Positions 10,293-20,394 of a stretch of DNA of 64,000 bases are shown here, piece after piece. A model generated the notes under the pieces. That model was given only the letters and a program-made list of their open reading frames with translations. It did not search any database and was not told the origin of the DNA. Origin of the DNA: Lumbricus rubellus (taxonomy: Eukaryota > Annelida > Clitellata > Crassiclitellata > Lumbricidae). The DNA lies in NCBI GenBank assembly GCA_945859605.1, contig OX243825.1:21427696-21491695 (forward strand), written 5' to 3'. Each line of letters begins with the position of its first letter. Position 1 is the first letter of the stretch. The position numbers and the translations under genes are program-made.

Positions 10293-12850
10293 CTCAGCTT
10301 GAATAACAAGTGCATATACAAACAAACAAATCAGCTTCAAGATTTCTTGGCACCATCCACGGAAGACGAGAGTCGTGCTTATTCACCTGAGGACTGAAGT
10401 CCTTCCAAAGCTTCGGTATTTTCTCCTTCACCGTCGAATACTCCACTGGCATCTCGATGGTCACCAGCGACACATCCACGTCCTCTCCAAGACCCATCTT
10501 CTCCAGTTCTTGCACGGCCACCCAACTGGCGTTCACCTGGTGCATGGCAAACGGACCGAAGCCTAAAATGCAATCAAACACAACAACTTAAGGCAAGATC
10601 ATAGGCGTAGGAGACGTGGGGTCCAGAGGGGCAAATGCCCCCAAATTTCTGGCAAGTCTGGTTTTCGGGCAAGCAGACTAGAACAAAAGCATCTAAAATT
10701 TTCAGGCAATTTCAACCGGACGACTAAAAAAAGTCATCAGATTTTTCGGGCAAAAGTTGAACTTTTGCCCTCCCCCCCCCACTGCTGAAATGTTCCCTAC
10801 GCTTATGGGCAAAATTAAGCACTTGTGGCAATGGCAAGATAAAGTAGTTAATTATAATCTATGACAGGTTATGTTGGGTACTTGATAGAGTATTAACACA
10901 CTGAACTGTCATTCAAATAGTTGAGTGGGTCAAACTATGGTTAAAATTTTAATCTTTGAGCAGCCTTAGTACATTATATATACAAGCAATGCACTGGAAT
11001 TTGCCATTTACACACAGTGCCTCTAACAGAACAAAATACTCAATAAATTTTACATGGACGACATATAAGCAAATTTTACATGCACACAATGTAAATATAA
11101 AGAAAACTCCAGCGTGTGTGTGTGTATTTGTGATGTGCACAGAATGGCCTTTCCAGGAACCTTCCACCATCAACAAATATACCCTATTAACCCTTTAATG
11201 ACCATCGTGTACTAAAATGCATTGAAAACATATGTAACTGGGGTCTAGGACAATACCCCCCCGGACAATACCCCCCGGACAAAACCCCCCGGACAAAACC
11301 CCCCGGACAAAACCCCCCGGTAAAAAACCCCCCCGGACAAAACCCCCCCCATTCACATGCAAACATACTTACATGCATACATACATACATACATACATAC
11401 ATACATACAAATACGTATGTATGCATGTATGTGCGCATGTTTAAATGCATGCATGTATACATGCACACATACACATAATACATGCATGCATATATACATG
11501 CGCACATACATGCATACATACGTACATATATACATACATACATATACACATACAAATAATTGTCATATATGTGCGTATTCATGCATGAATGTTTGTGTGC
11601 ATATTTGTATGTTGTATGTATGCATGTATGTATGTACGTGTGTATGTATGTATGTATGTACGTACGTATGTATGTATGTATGTATGTATGTATGTACGTA
11701 CGTATGTATGTATGTATGTATGTATGTGTATATATATATGCATGTATGTATGTTTGCATGTGAGTGGGGGGGTTTTGTCCGGGGGGGTTATATACCGGGG
11801 GGGTTTTGTCCAGGGGGGTTTTGTCCGGGGGGTTTTGTCCGGGGGGTTTTGTCCAGGGGGGTTTTGTCCGGGGGGTTTTGTCCAGGGGGGTTTTGTCCGG
11901 GGGGTTTTGTCCGGGGGGTTTTGTCCAGGGGGGTTTTGTCCGGGGGGTTTTGTCCAGGGGGGTTTTGTCCGGGGGGTTTTGTCCGGGGGGTTTTGTCCAG
12001 GGGGGTTTTGTCCGGGGGGTTTTGTCCAGGGGGGTTTTGTCCGGGGGGTTTTGTCCGGGGGGGTATTGTCCTGTTCCCATGTAACTGGTAGTTAAAGAGT
12101 TAAATCTCTATAGATGAATGTGTCTTTATTTCCTTTACCCATATATCGTCTCTTGAGACTGTTTAATGACACGTACGACAAAACACATCTCTCGAACTAA
12201 ATAGACCCGTCTACTACGCGGTCAAGTGTCCTATGAAACTGATAACGGATGGTACAAAATACAACAATAATCAAGTGTCTGCATTTGAGTCACTGAACAC
12301 TGCTTTGAAGCATACTAGAAGCAGCCTACTACTCAGTACTCACACTAAGTACTGCATAACCTTTCATGCAATTACAATATATTAGTCAAATTTGCAAACA
12401 AAATAATAAAAATTGCAAGTAACCACTACACAGCACAACTTGAAGAAAGCGAAGGGTCCATCCTTATATTACGTGTACGCTAAAGTGGACATCAATTCAT
12501 CTTGCACCTTTTTGTCAAGACCATTCCCCCACCGTATGCATGCATATGCAAATCGACTAAATCCATGCATATGCAAATTGACTAAACTCAATCATATGCA
12601 AATCGACTAAATCCAATTACCCCCCACCTGCATATGCAATTATATGGGCAGCCCCTATTCAAAGGGAAGCATGACATCAGCATGCTGAAAACAATGGTAT
12701 ATTCTATTACCTGAAGTTGTCTCTTAATTGGAGCTACGAAAAAACAGCCTCGTTACATTACACCAGTTAAAGTACAGAATAGGGTACAGAATAGAACAAC
12801 TGACCTGTAACAAGAACCTTCGGCTTTTCCATGACGCTGTTGTCCCCCAT
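5312..12850 (-). CDS. pgpep1: Pyroglutamyl-peptidase I, four coding exons
   Basis: Cytosolic cysteine peptidase (family C15) that removes N-terminal pyroglutamate from peptides. The CDS is complement(5312..5513, 6975..7213, 10387..10562, 12805..12850). All junctions are GT-AG, the phases match, and the product is 220 residues (the human enzyme is about 209). Visible signatures are GFGPF (16-20), NASWVAVQELEKMGLG, HVGVSG (78-83), TLEQCAHNQGY with Glu91, RYLCDF with Cys157, and FVHVPPL with His176. These form the expected Glu-Cys-His triad, with the same Cys-to-His spacing of 19 as the human protein. The first ATG at 12850 is chosen because it has A at -3 and G at +4; an in-frame Met7 aligns better with the vertebrate start and could also be used. 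The C-terminus carries a run of eight Gln from a CAG repeat. No signal peptide is seen. Identity is secure; the 5' UTR is not located. Confidence 0.96.
5560..5758 (-). mobile_element. tRNA-derived SINE (family B)
   Basis: Minus-strand element with a diverged tRNA head at the high-coordinate end and a tail TAAAGCACAGTGCG at the other. It matches a better preserved copy at 40213-40440. Its head abuts the left arm of the perfect inverted repeat. Confidence 0.72.
5759..5919. repeat. Left arm of a perfect 161-bp inverted repeat
   Basis: Base by base identical, as far as I can read, to the reverse complement of 6283-6443. It includes a family A SINE fragment and the first 14 bases of the hAT-like TIR. 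Confidence 0.93.
5906..6296. mobile_element. hAT-like non-autonomous element
   Basis: Begins CAGTGGTTCCCAAA and ends with its reverse complement, the usual hAT terminus. Subterminal GGTCCGCGGACCGG palindromes occur at both ends. There is no ORF. The 8-bp flanks CCCTACAG and CTGTAGGG are inverted rather than direct repeats, so a normal target-site duplication is missing. Confidence 0.82.
6283..6443. repeat. Right arm of the 161-bp inverted repeat
   Basis: Reverse complement of 5759-5919, separated from it by 363 bases. The first base beyond the match differs (T at 6444 against C at 5758). Confidence 0.93.
6495..6703 (+). mobile_element. tRNA-derived SINE (family A)
   Basis: Head CAGTGGCATAGTGCATTGG, B box GGTTTGAATCC, then the conserved CGGGAGCGCCTCTGAGTAG and GGGGCGCTATAACAAGTGCA tail. 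Lies within pgpep1 intron 3. Confidence 0.85.
6975..7213 (-). CDS. pgpep1: pgpep1 coding exon 3
   Basis: Residues 75-153 plus two bases of Arg154. It starts LVVHVGVSG after a pyrimidine-rich acceptor and ends SHDPG-R. It carries catalytic Glu91 in TLEQC. Compared with the human enzyme there are about two extra residues between Glu and Cys, near AGADAPHC. Confidence 0.95.
7249..7468 (-). mobile_element. tRNA-derived SINE (family A), near full length
   Basis: Minus-strand copy just 35 bases beyond the acceptor of pgpep1 exon 3 (intron 2). The tail TGCACTTGTTATAGCGCC comes first on this strand; B box complement GGATTCGAACC at about 7408. Confidence 0.88.
7473..7770. repeat. Dispersed repeat R1
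   Basis: GGAGCGGATGCAG start, TCTGATGACCTTTTTTGTTA middle, and GGCCATGGCCGGTTTGGCC with CCGCCCC at the end. Related copies occur at 10603, 18688, 32868, 37170, 48236 and 49600. Origin unknown. Confidence 0.6.
8520..8736 (+). mobile_element. tRNA-derived SINE (family A), near full length
   Basis: Head GTGATGGTGCAGTGGTGGCA, B box GGTTTGAATCC, a full body, and tail GGCGCTATAACAAGTGCACA with ACAAACAAA. Confidence 0.9.
8767..9765 (+). mobile_element. Mariner/Tc1-like element with internally deleted transposase
   Basis: 999 bp with 41-bp TIRs starting CAGGGTGGGCCAATAGGAAT, one mismatch between ends, flanked by TA on both sides. The plus strand encodes the N-terminal helix-turn-helix-like region from 8962 (LTEEDRILIRILR). 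About 9110 the frame shifts into the C-terminal catalytic block NSPNNPDLNPVDYSIWG. The first two catalytic acidic residues and the centre of the transposase are missing, so the copy cannot encode an active enzyme. Located in pgpep1 intron 2. Confidence 0.9.
9772..10290. repeat. Interspersed repeat with CCACGCGTTGCTGTGGC start
   Basis: Starts ACTAGCTGTACCCAGCCACG directly after the mariner, includes a C-rich tract, and ends CAAAGTTTCATTTTTATTTA then an AT run. A second copy is at 42156-42362. Class unknown. Confidence 0.6.
10387..10562 (-). CDS. pgpep1: pgpep1 coding exon 2
   Basis: Residues 16-74, from GFGPFAMHQVNAS to LWKDFSPQ. The acceptor is CATTTTAG|GC and the donor CAG|GTGAAT. This is the N-terminal Rossmann-like half of the peptidase and contains the conserved substrate-pocket motif GFGPF. 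Confidence 0.95.
10603..10800. repeat. Dispersed repeat R1, diverged copy
   Basis: Contains GGACGACTAAAAAAAGTCATC and CAAATGCCCCC segments shared with other R1 copies. In pgpep1 intron 1. Confidence 0.45.
11187..12103. mobile_element. Large G-rich fold-back, TTAA-ended
   Basis: Outer ends TTAACCCTTTAA and (inverted) TTAACTCTTTAAC resemble the 71-bp TTAA elements. The left arm (11249-11350) repeats GGACAAAACCCCCC. The right arm (11766-12070) repeats the reverse complement with 13-16 base units, more than 15 times. The centre (about 11355-11760) is an ACATAC then ATGTATG tetranucleotide fold-back. All six frames look open because of the repeats. In pgpep1 intron 1. Confidence 0.75.
12532..12645. 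repeat. Octamer-containing short tandem repeats
   Basis: Three or four units of about 26 bases, each with CATATGCAAAT followed by GACTAAATCCA or a variant; a last unit reads CATATGCAATTAT. It lies about 160 bases into pgpep1 intron 1. Confidence 0.8.
12805..12850 (-). CDS. pgpep1: pgpep1 coding exon 1
   Basis: Encodes MGDNSVMEKPKVLVT and ends with one base of Gly16. The donor reads ACAG|GTCAGT. This short exon is identified because it supplies the start and the VT-G junction that the family requires before GFGPF. Confidence 0.9.
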
Positions 12851-13857
12851 TTTCTGTGAAGATTCTCTTTACCAGGCAGCAGACCAAGAGAATACAATGC
12901 TGCAGAAATGCGTCTTTCTGGGCCTAGACAATAAAAACATATTACACAGACTGAATGTTGATCAAATCCTACACAATGAATTAGACGCATGTATGCATGA
13001 CTCAAAGGAAAAGAAACAAAGGTAGATCAAGACCACCGCTGGATAGGTAATTATAAATGAGGACATAAATAACAATGCTTTGACTAACACAAAAGAGGAT
13101 GAAGAACAATGGACTTGACAAATGCTGAAGAACAATATAGAGATCTTTTATTCATATGAATTGCTGCCAAATGTCTGGCATCAGGAACATAACATGTCGA
13201 TGATAATAGTGTACGGTCCTTAAGCCCACAATGCAAATAATTCCGTTTATCCATAAAATTAAACCTCAATTTCAGCAAAACTTCAAATGCATAGATAGCT
13301 CTTTCACAAAGTGTGGTACAATTGGCATGAAAATCAGAAGAATGACTGGCAGTTTAAAACAAATTATGAAGATGTATCAAGAGCATCATGTCAAAAAATA
13401 TTTCTAGCTCAAGGCAAGAAGAAAGAGAACAAGTCAGCCCATTATGGTTACGCCAAGTGCCAAAGGCATTAATGGTGAAGCTCATTTTCTTAGCCTGGGC
13501 ATACAAAAGCATGCAGTAGATCTATCAGTTTTAATGGCAGCTTTGCTAAAACATGTCTGTAGAACAGAACAGAGAAAACATGTAGAATAGCAAGCACATA
13601 GCATTTTGTTTAAAGATCATGGAGTACACATAAGTCTAGTGGCTGGAATGCTGGGAGAGCCAACCCAAAGGTCATACGTTCAAATCTCCAAACAGGACAA
13701 AATGTCTGTTCCGAACTTACACCCCATGTAAATCCATTATGAATGAATACACTGGCTATACACATTACCTGTACAAAGATCTAGTAGTGAGGTCTGAACA
13801 TGCACTTCTATAAGCTGAGGTTAAGAAAATTAAGTCACTAGTTTGTTAGTACATGTA
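12851..13857. other. No gene seen; pgpep1 upstream region
   Basis: Immediately upstream of the pgpep1 start on the minus strand; should hold its 5' UTR and perhaps promoter. No TATA box or start site can be assigned by eye. Confidence 0.4.
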
Positions 13858-14010
13858 TGTATGTGCACTTGTTATAGCACCACTTCAAGCTCTCACTTCT
13901 CAGAGCGCTCCCGAATGCAGCGCGGACACTGCATCGGAGTTTCACGCCGAAGCGCTGAGCAATTGTGAGTGAAAGACTTGCCCAAGGTCCCTACGCGGCG
14001 ACTTGAGGTT
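13858..14010 (-). mobile_element. tRNA-derived SINE (family A), head-truncated
   Basis: Has the TGCACTTGTTATAGCACC tail and body up to CTACGCGGCGACTTGAGGT, but lacks the tRNA-like head. Confidence 0.82.
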
Positions 14011-14359
14011 ACACTAAAATTATTTGATTCTTCTTCCTCATGCCAAAACTAACTTAGATGGAAACGCAACAGCATAACACCCAATCAGGTAGTAAACTTC
14101 AAAAGAGATTTTGCTGACAGCATTCTAATCCCTACAGTAAATATAATCTCAGCACGACACTCATGTTCACTGACCTACATCACAGTGCAACAACACTTTT
14201 TTTTATTGAATTACGATTCACAGGCAAGTCAACAGGTACCCAGCGGTGCAAGTATCACCTAACGCAGCTCGTCGATGCATAATTATACTCAACAACCGAT
14301 CAAGGAAGCGTATTCATGACTAGATCAACAGATTAAAGTATTAGTCATGGGTTTACAGT

Positions 14360-14430
14360 TTAACCCTTTAATGCCGGAGGGTATAGGATTTCCCTTACCA
14401 TTTACTACCATCTCGGCATTAAAGGGTTAA
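14360..14430. mobile_element. 71-bp TTAA miniature element, copy 1
   Basis: Perfect 17-bp TIRs TTAACCCTTTAATGCCG and a 37-bp core containing GGGTATAGGATTTCCC. Both ends are TTAA, the target of piggyBac-type transposases. Confidence 0.82.
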
Positions 14431-15094
14431 TAATGCATAGAACTTTGTCACGATATCATTCAACCATGTAGTCCTAAAGAGGAAGATGTCTGATTGCAAG
14501 TGATAACAGTATAAATCAGTAAAGTTTATAAGAACACAATTTAATTCATTACTCTGTAGTGGTCTGTAGTCTGAATATTATTGGTGAGCTGAAAGATATC
14601 AATGTGGTATTCGTGGTCGGGGATACCGATCAAATCTCCTCCTGAGGTCTACACCATGTGATATCGCAATGAATCATTAAATTTTACATTGAACGACATT
14701 GATGCAATTGATGATCACAATGAAACAGAGATCACATTTGGCACATTTGATTTTCAGTAACTCAAAGTTGGATGAAGAATTAAGTATTTCGCCTGTTTAC
14801 AGCTGGCAACTCTAGAAAAGGGAGTTATAAAAATTCTTGAAATTAGTGAATTTCATAATTAACCGTAAATGCACTGAGACATGCAGCATTTTAAGATGAA
14901 TATACTATTTTCTAAATATTATTCTGACATCACAGAGAATTTAGTCATGTCCGAACCGTTTAAAATAAATAGTTCTGCCAGCAACTAGGAAGCAACTAAA
15001 AGAAAATTATACCATAATCCAAAGAACTTATTTGTCCTGTAAAGAAGTCACTGCGTGTAAAATTGTACACTTTAGTCATCCAGGACAAATACGG

Positions 15095-15287
15095 GCATAG
15101 TTATAGTAAGCGGGTCCCTATGTTAATGAATGACTGCACTAACCCTAACCCGAACCCTAACCAACCCTCGCGATGCCTAACCTGACCCTAACAACCATCA
15201 CGATGCCTACCCTGACCCTAACCTACCCTCACGACCTCTAAACATGAACCCTAACCAACATAGGGACCCGCTTACTATAACTAAGCC
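15095..15287. mobile_element. TIR element with CCCTAA-like core, copy 1
   Basis: Ends TAGTTATAGTAAGCGGGTCC and its reverse complement, about 30 bp each. A 9-bp direct repeat CAAATACGG sits at 15086-15094 and 15288-15296 and partly overlaps the TIR tips. The core repeats ACCCTAACC, CCTCACGA and CTAACCTGA motifs. Confidence 0.8.
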
Positions 15288-15416
15288 CAAATACGGACGT
15301 CAATAAAGTCCAGTAATTCTTTTATTCATAAAAAATTGATGCAATGTAAATTACAATTTGTAGCTCCTATAGCGCCACACTCCTAGAGCGAATACCTAGA
15401 GAGAATAAATAGAGGC

Positions 15417-15573
15417 AAACTTATAGTATCCGGGACCGAATGACAACACTAACCCTATTCCTAACCATAACCCTAACCCGACCCTCACGACGTCTAACCT
15501 GAACCGAAACGACCCTCACGACCCATAAACCTGAACTTAACCGACACGTCGGTCCCGTATACTATAAGTTTAC
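15417..15573. mobile_element. TIR element with CCCTAA-like core, copy 2
   Basis: Ends AAACTTATAGTAT(C/A)CGGGACCGA in inverted orientation; same core motifs (AACCCTAACCC, CCCTCACGACG, TAACCTGAACC). No clear target duplication. Confidence 0.75.
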
Positions 15574-18500
15574 ATGCGGAAATAGATTTTAGGCGATACA
15601 TTTTAAACCTATAAACAGTATATTGCCGTCAGTATACTCTGCAGCTATAGACGACAAAGCCTACTTCGAGTTCTGGCCCTAAATTTGTACAAAGCAGAAA
15701 GTCGTAACTACCAAATTTCACGACGAACAGATCTGTTATGCGCTGATCAATTAACAATAAATGAGAAATATCGTCTTCGTCATGCAAAATTCTACATTCA
15801 TGAATGATCCACCCATTTTACTTTGTGCAGTCAAACACTCATCAGAGTCGACAACATTCGCCCAGTCAACAAATCAGCTTCACGTTAAAGCTTAAAATTC
15901 GACGATCGATGTCAGCCTAACTTTGAACAACTTACCAGTTAATTTAAACGAGTAAATTTAGACGAAATTCAATAAAAGTTCGACTTCACGACAAAATCTA
16001 AATTGTTCCTCTGCACTGTTAAAGACTCTCTACACAATTAACTTCGCGTAACGTACGATCGCACCGGGTGCAATACGAAGCGTTTTCAGTCAAGTTTCTA
16101 AAAAATTTAACTTCTAAAAATAACCCAGCTAGACGAACCAAAATGTTCTAAGCAAAGATCTCTGACCTTAGCAAAAAGCCAGTCTTATTCGACAGGGTCG
16201 ACTCCTAATAATTAGTCTATCCGATATTTTGAAATGCTCGCAATATGCATTCCTTAGTCACCTTCTCGTTTCGTTTAAAACAGTGCAGAGCGCATAGGCC
16301 TACCTTGGTCTATTTGCAGTCGCATAATATTTATGCTCTTTAACCACAGATTTTTTTCTTTAACCATCACACGTACCTACTGCATCACTGATATGAGTAG
16401 GCCTACATTGAACAAATGAACAGCAAATATAAATACTTGACTTTATTTTATTTTACACATAATTTGACGTCAAAATCATCTTTCGTTTTGTTCTTGCTTA
16501 GTTCCGTAAATTTTTTGCTATGCTGCATTTATCTACTATGTCTATTGAATATTCAACAGTTGCTCAAGCGCAGCAGAAAATTTAATTAGGCCCTAAATTA
16601 AATGCGCAGCCCTGACGAAACTAAGTTTTGCTTCGATGGCATTAAAGTTAACCGTTAAGTACCCAACCAGTTGTATTCTGTCTGTAATCAACTCCTTCTG
16701 ACACTACAGCTGATTGTCTCAAAGAGTTCCGCAGTCGTTTAATTATTCTGAAACAAATAAGTTAAATAAATATGTATTTAGCGCATTTAAAGATCTTACA
16801 TAATCTTTTAAGATGAATATGCTATGAATGCTCTGGCACAAATAAAAATAATGATAATTATAAAAAATATTAAGTTGAAACTGAGTCATTAAATTAACTT
16901 TACCGTAACAATTCGTATTCTGCCTATTCGTGCCTAGTTGCTATAGTATAGCGTACTCCAAAGCCATAATATACGGCTTTGATTAAGCCTATAATCAATA
17001 TTCAAAACTCCAGTCGCTTTGGTAGGACCTAGTCACAGGTAGGATGGGATCGAATTAAAACAAGGAGTCATGGTCCCACCATAATACAAATTTAATTAAA
17101 CCGCACGAATCGAAATACATTTTTCACCAGACTTCAAATCACAGCTTTCTTTATTCTGTGCTTCAAATGGATTGTGAATTTTCATGAAGCTATTGCTGCC
17201 AGGTAAAATTGAAATGTCCTACTGAACTCCTGTTTAATGTTTATCTTCTTGGGAAGATGTAACCTACTATAAAACTATAATTATTATGACCTGTGCAGTT
17301 CTCAAGACCTGCAGTGGGTGATAAAATCCGAATCGTATTCTCCGCCTTACATCTATGGCTTTAACCACAGAATAAAGAAAGCGTAGCCAGAAGTCTAACT
17401 CGGTCGTATTTCAATGCTAAGCGCTGTAATGCCAGCATAGTCTATGGCGAATGCAGCGCTCCCAGCGGCGCGCGTGAACTTTCGCTCAATGCTACCGCAC
17501 GGAAAGCCGGTGTTTACGCTGCGCACTATCTACAAAGTTATGCTAGGGGCTAATTGTGGAGTTTCTTGGGAATGAATGACTTTCATGACTCGTGTAGCTT
17601 AATTATTCGTCCTAGGTCCAAATTTGGACGACTTGTGACAGCGGAGTTTGGTTTAATGGCGATCAATAGGCCTACCCACTTGTTTTCAGCGTTTGTTTCA
17701 ACATCAGGTCATGTTCTCCACGAGTTACTCGCCCGGCGAAACTAACCGGTTATAACCTACACCTCAGCAGACCGGGTACTTTCTAGAACCACATGACTTG
17801 TGACGTTATTCTTCCCATGTAACAAATACGGCGTGGGTGCCTATCTAACGTTTACTATCAATGCTGTAGCCGCTCTACCTTACGACGCCCATGGCACTTG
17901 TTCCAGACACTCTGAATATCCATCCACGCAATCTGTCAGCTGTTGACGAAATCCGTTGGTTGGCTCCACCTGTGTCTGTGTGTACCTGCCAATGGTGACT
18001 GTTCCAGGTTACTGTGCTCTGTTTACTAACTGAGGTAATATGACATCGTGACACTTAACATCAAGTGGCCAGCGCAGAGCGCCTCTGAGTAGTGCTCTGC
18101 AAGAAGCGCTATATAGCTTCTTTGAATAAATAAAACAATGTATTAGGAGTTATTGCTAAATTTGAAGGACATGTTGGAAGTCCTTTTTATTTCTTTGGGG
18201 TTGTCATGCTCTGAATATCTATCGTAATCCTATCTCAAGACTTCTATAGCGCCCATAAAAGCGAAGCTGCTGAAACCAGATTACTGACAGGCACTTAATC
18301 AAATCAAAATTAATAAGCAGTGGGTCAAATAGCTAGTACTATAAAAGGTCCTTGTAGATTCCAATATATAGGATATGATTAAAACAACAGATTCCTATAT
18401 AGGATATGAATAAACACAACATGAGTACTTGAAGAATACTTGTCTTTTTTTATAACATAAGTCTTGCAACTATGAAACATGCAGTGAGGTAAAATTTTGA

Positions 18501-18687
18501 AAGTATGTTAACTATACTTGAACTCGTGTCAACAGTACATTATCAAACAAGCAATCATTCAGTTACAACAAAGCCCAACAAAAGCAACAGTTTACACAAG
18601 GTTGAACCCTAATTCAAGTATGCAACTGTTTACATTGATGGGCCTCAATTGTTCAGATTTAAACATACAAATGACTAAATTAATTGG
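15574..18687. other. No gene seen; intergenic
   Basis: AT-rich. A TTCTTTATTCTGTG segment at about 17150 and inverted at about 17364 recurs at 21901. A family A tail fragment (GAGCGCCTCTGAGTAG) is at 18077-18118. The 63-codon ORF at 17554 has no recognisable product. Confidence 0.5.
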
Positions 18688-18756
18688 GAACCAGGGGCGG
18701 ATCCAGAGGGGCCAATCCGGCCATGGCCCCCCTATTGAAAACTGCTATGCTATAAT
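18688..18756. repeat. R1 fragment
   Basis: GGGGCGGATCCAGAGGGGCC with GGCCATGGCCCCCC, cut off where the LINE fragment begins. Confidence 0.55.
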
Positions 18757-19058
18757 CGGTGCGCGTGGAGCTCGGAATAGAGAGGGAGGAGACACTGCAG
18801 CAAACAGCAACTTGGAGGAAACTGAGCTACTTCGGCCATGTGATGAGATCTAATGGTTTGGAAAAGGAGCTGATGACGGCATGCGGTGAGGGAAGGAGAA
18901 GATGTGGAAGGCCAAGGAAGAAATGGTTGGATGAGGTACAGGAAAAGTCTGGCATGAGACTGGAGGAGCTAAGAGAGGCGACTAGGGAGAGGATCAACTG
19001 GAGAGGATACATCAGGGATATCGCCAGAGCTGCAGAAGCTGACGGCACCAGGTGACCA
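18757..19058 (+). pseudogene. LINE reverse-transcriptase C-terminal fragment
   Basis: Encodes ELGIEREETLQQTATWRKLS, FGHVMRSNGLEKEL and GRPRKKWLDEV, the typical end of a LINE ORF2. It is close to the copy at 26740-27190, with roughly a dozen differences by eye over the shared part. Cut at the 3' end by the hAT-like element. Confidence 0.85.
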
Positions 19059-19065
19059 GGTGATG

Positions 19066-20044
19066 CAGGGTGGATAAAAATCGTGATTTTTTTAATAAAA
19101 ATCAAAAAATCGGATTTTTTTGATTTAAATCGGATTTTTTTGATTTAAATCGGATTTTTTTGATTTATATCGGATTTCTTTCTTATAGTTCGTATTTTGT
19201 ATGTAGTTTTTTGGGGGGGTATCAAGTCACATGCTTCATTAGGTAACAGTTATTACCTTTAATTCTACAGCTACACAATACAGGGTGGATAAAATCATGA
19301 TTTTTTAACTAAAAATAAAAAATCCGATTTTTAAAATTTAAATCCGATTTCCTTCTACTAGTTCTAAGTTTGGATTTACAGCCTCCATGTGGGTATCAAG
19401 CCGCTATGCATTATTGTAACTGATATAAATATTCGGTAACAATTATTACCTTCTTTAGTTTTGCAGTTATACAATACAAATTAACACCTTTGAAGTGGTA
19501 TATACACTTAATACTAATAGTGCGATCGATGAACAATCAGTTAAATCCATTGAAGACAGAAGAAGTCAATGTTCTGTTAAACTGTGAAATCAGATCGCTA
19601 TGTAAGTGGTTAAGTTACTGAGTAGTCACACCTTGCAAACTAGAACACTACCGTACTAATATTATTAGGTCACTTCTAGTGTTGTCATTCAGATGTAAAA
19701 TATTTTAGTCACAATACAAGTGTTCATCTTCTCCTGCTATTGCTTCTTGTTCATAAGTTTGAAAAAAAACACTAGCTTTCCATCAGCAGGTCACAAGTGT
19801 TTTAGGCTTTAGCACTACACTGTGCAGCCAGATGAGTCAGCCTGCTGGGCATGCTGAATGCACTAACTGGCAGCTGCACTGCTGCAGCTACGTGAAAGGA
19901 AACAAACCTGCAAGTTGTGTGGCACAAAAGCATTGATTGAAATTTATTTTCACTATTCGATTTAAATCGTGATTTTTATTGCCGATTTAAATCGTGATTT
20001 AAATCAATGATTTAAATCAACCGATTTAAATCATCTCCACCCTG
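19066..20044. mobile_element. TIR DNA transposon, CAGGGTGGA ends (hAT-like)
   Basis: Left end CAGGGTGGATAAAAATCGTG, right end TTTAAATCATCTCCACCCTG, both followed by ATCGTGATTT/GATTTAAATC motifs. A second left-end copy begins at 19281, pointing to nesting or an internal duplication. No transposase ORF and no matching 8-bp flanks were found, so superfamily is tentative. Confidence 0.65.
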
Positions 20045-20239
20045 CTGCTATGGGACAAAAGTTTGCAGAGGCAGCTTATCTGCAAGATCAAAACATCGTT
20101 CCATTTTGCTGGATGTTCAGTCCTGGTTGTCAACTTTGCATGTCATAACTGTATCTACATGACGTGATATCACTACACAAATTAAATTTTTGAAGGTTGG
20201 CGAAGTAATATCAATGCATTATTGTTACTGTGGAATAAC

Positions 20240-20394
20240 TTATCATCAAATCATGGCTTTCGATTTCTATTGACACAGCGTCTTAATCAGGATCCTCTGG
20301 AGAACTTCTTTGGTGTTATTCGCCAGGCTGGATGGTTTAATGCCAATCCGACCATCTGTGACTACTCTTCCAATGTTTGTCTGTCTTCACTTTG
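20240..20394 (+). pseudogene. P-element/THAP9-type transposase remnant
   Basis: Translation reads GFRFLLTQRLNQDPLENFFG followed by VIRQAGWFNANPT, then degenerates to a stop at about 20394. The block LNQDPLENFFG-IR is diagnostic of the C-terminal part of P-element and THAP9 transposases. No upstream domain could be traced in frame. Confidence 0.75.

Noticed and set aside
11187..12095. 297-, 244- and 168-codon ORFs
   Set aside because: Repeats of GGACAAAACCCCCC and ACAT on both strands; no protein family matches.
15120..15260. Interstitial telomere
   Set aside because: CCCTAA-like motifs are degenerate and enclosed by TIRs, so a mobile element explains them better.
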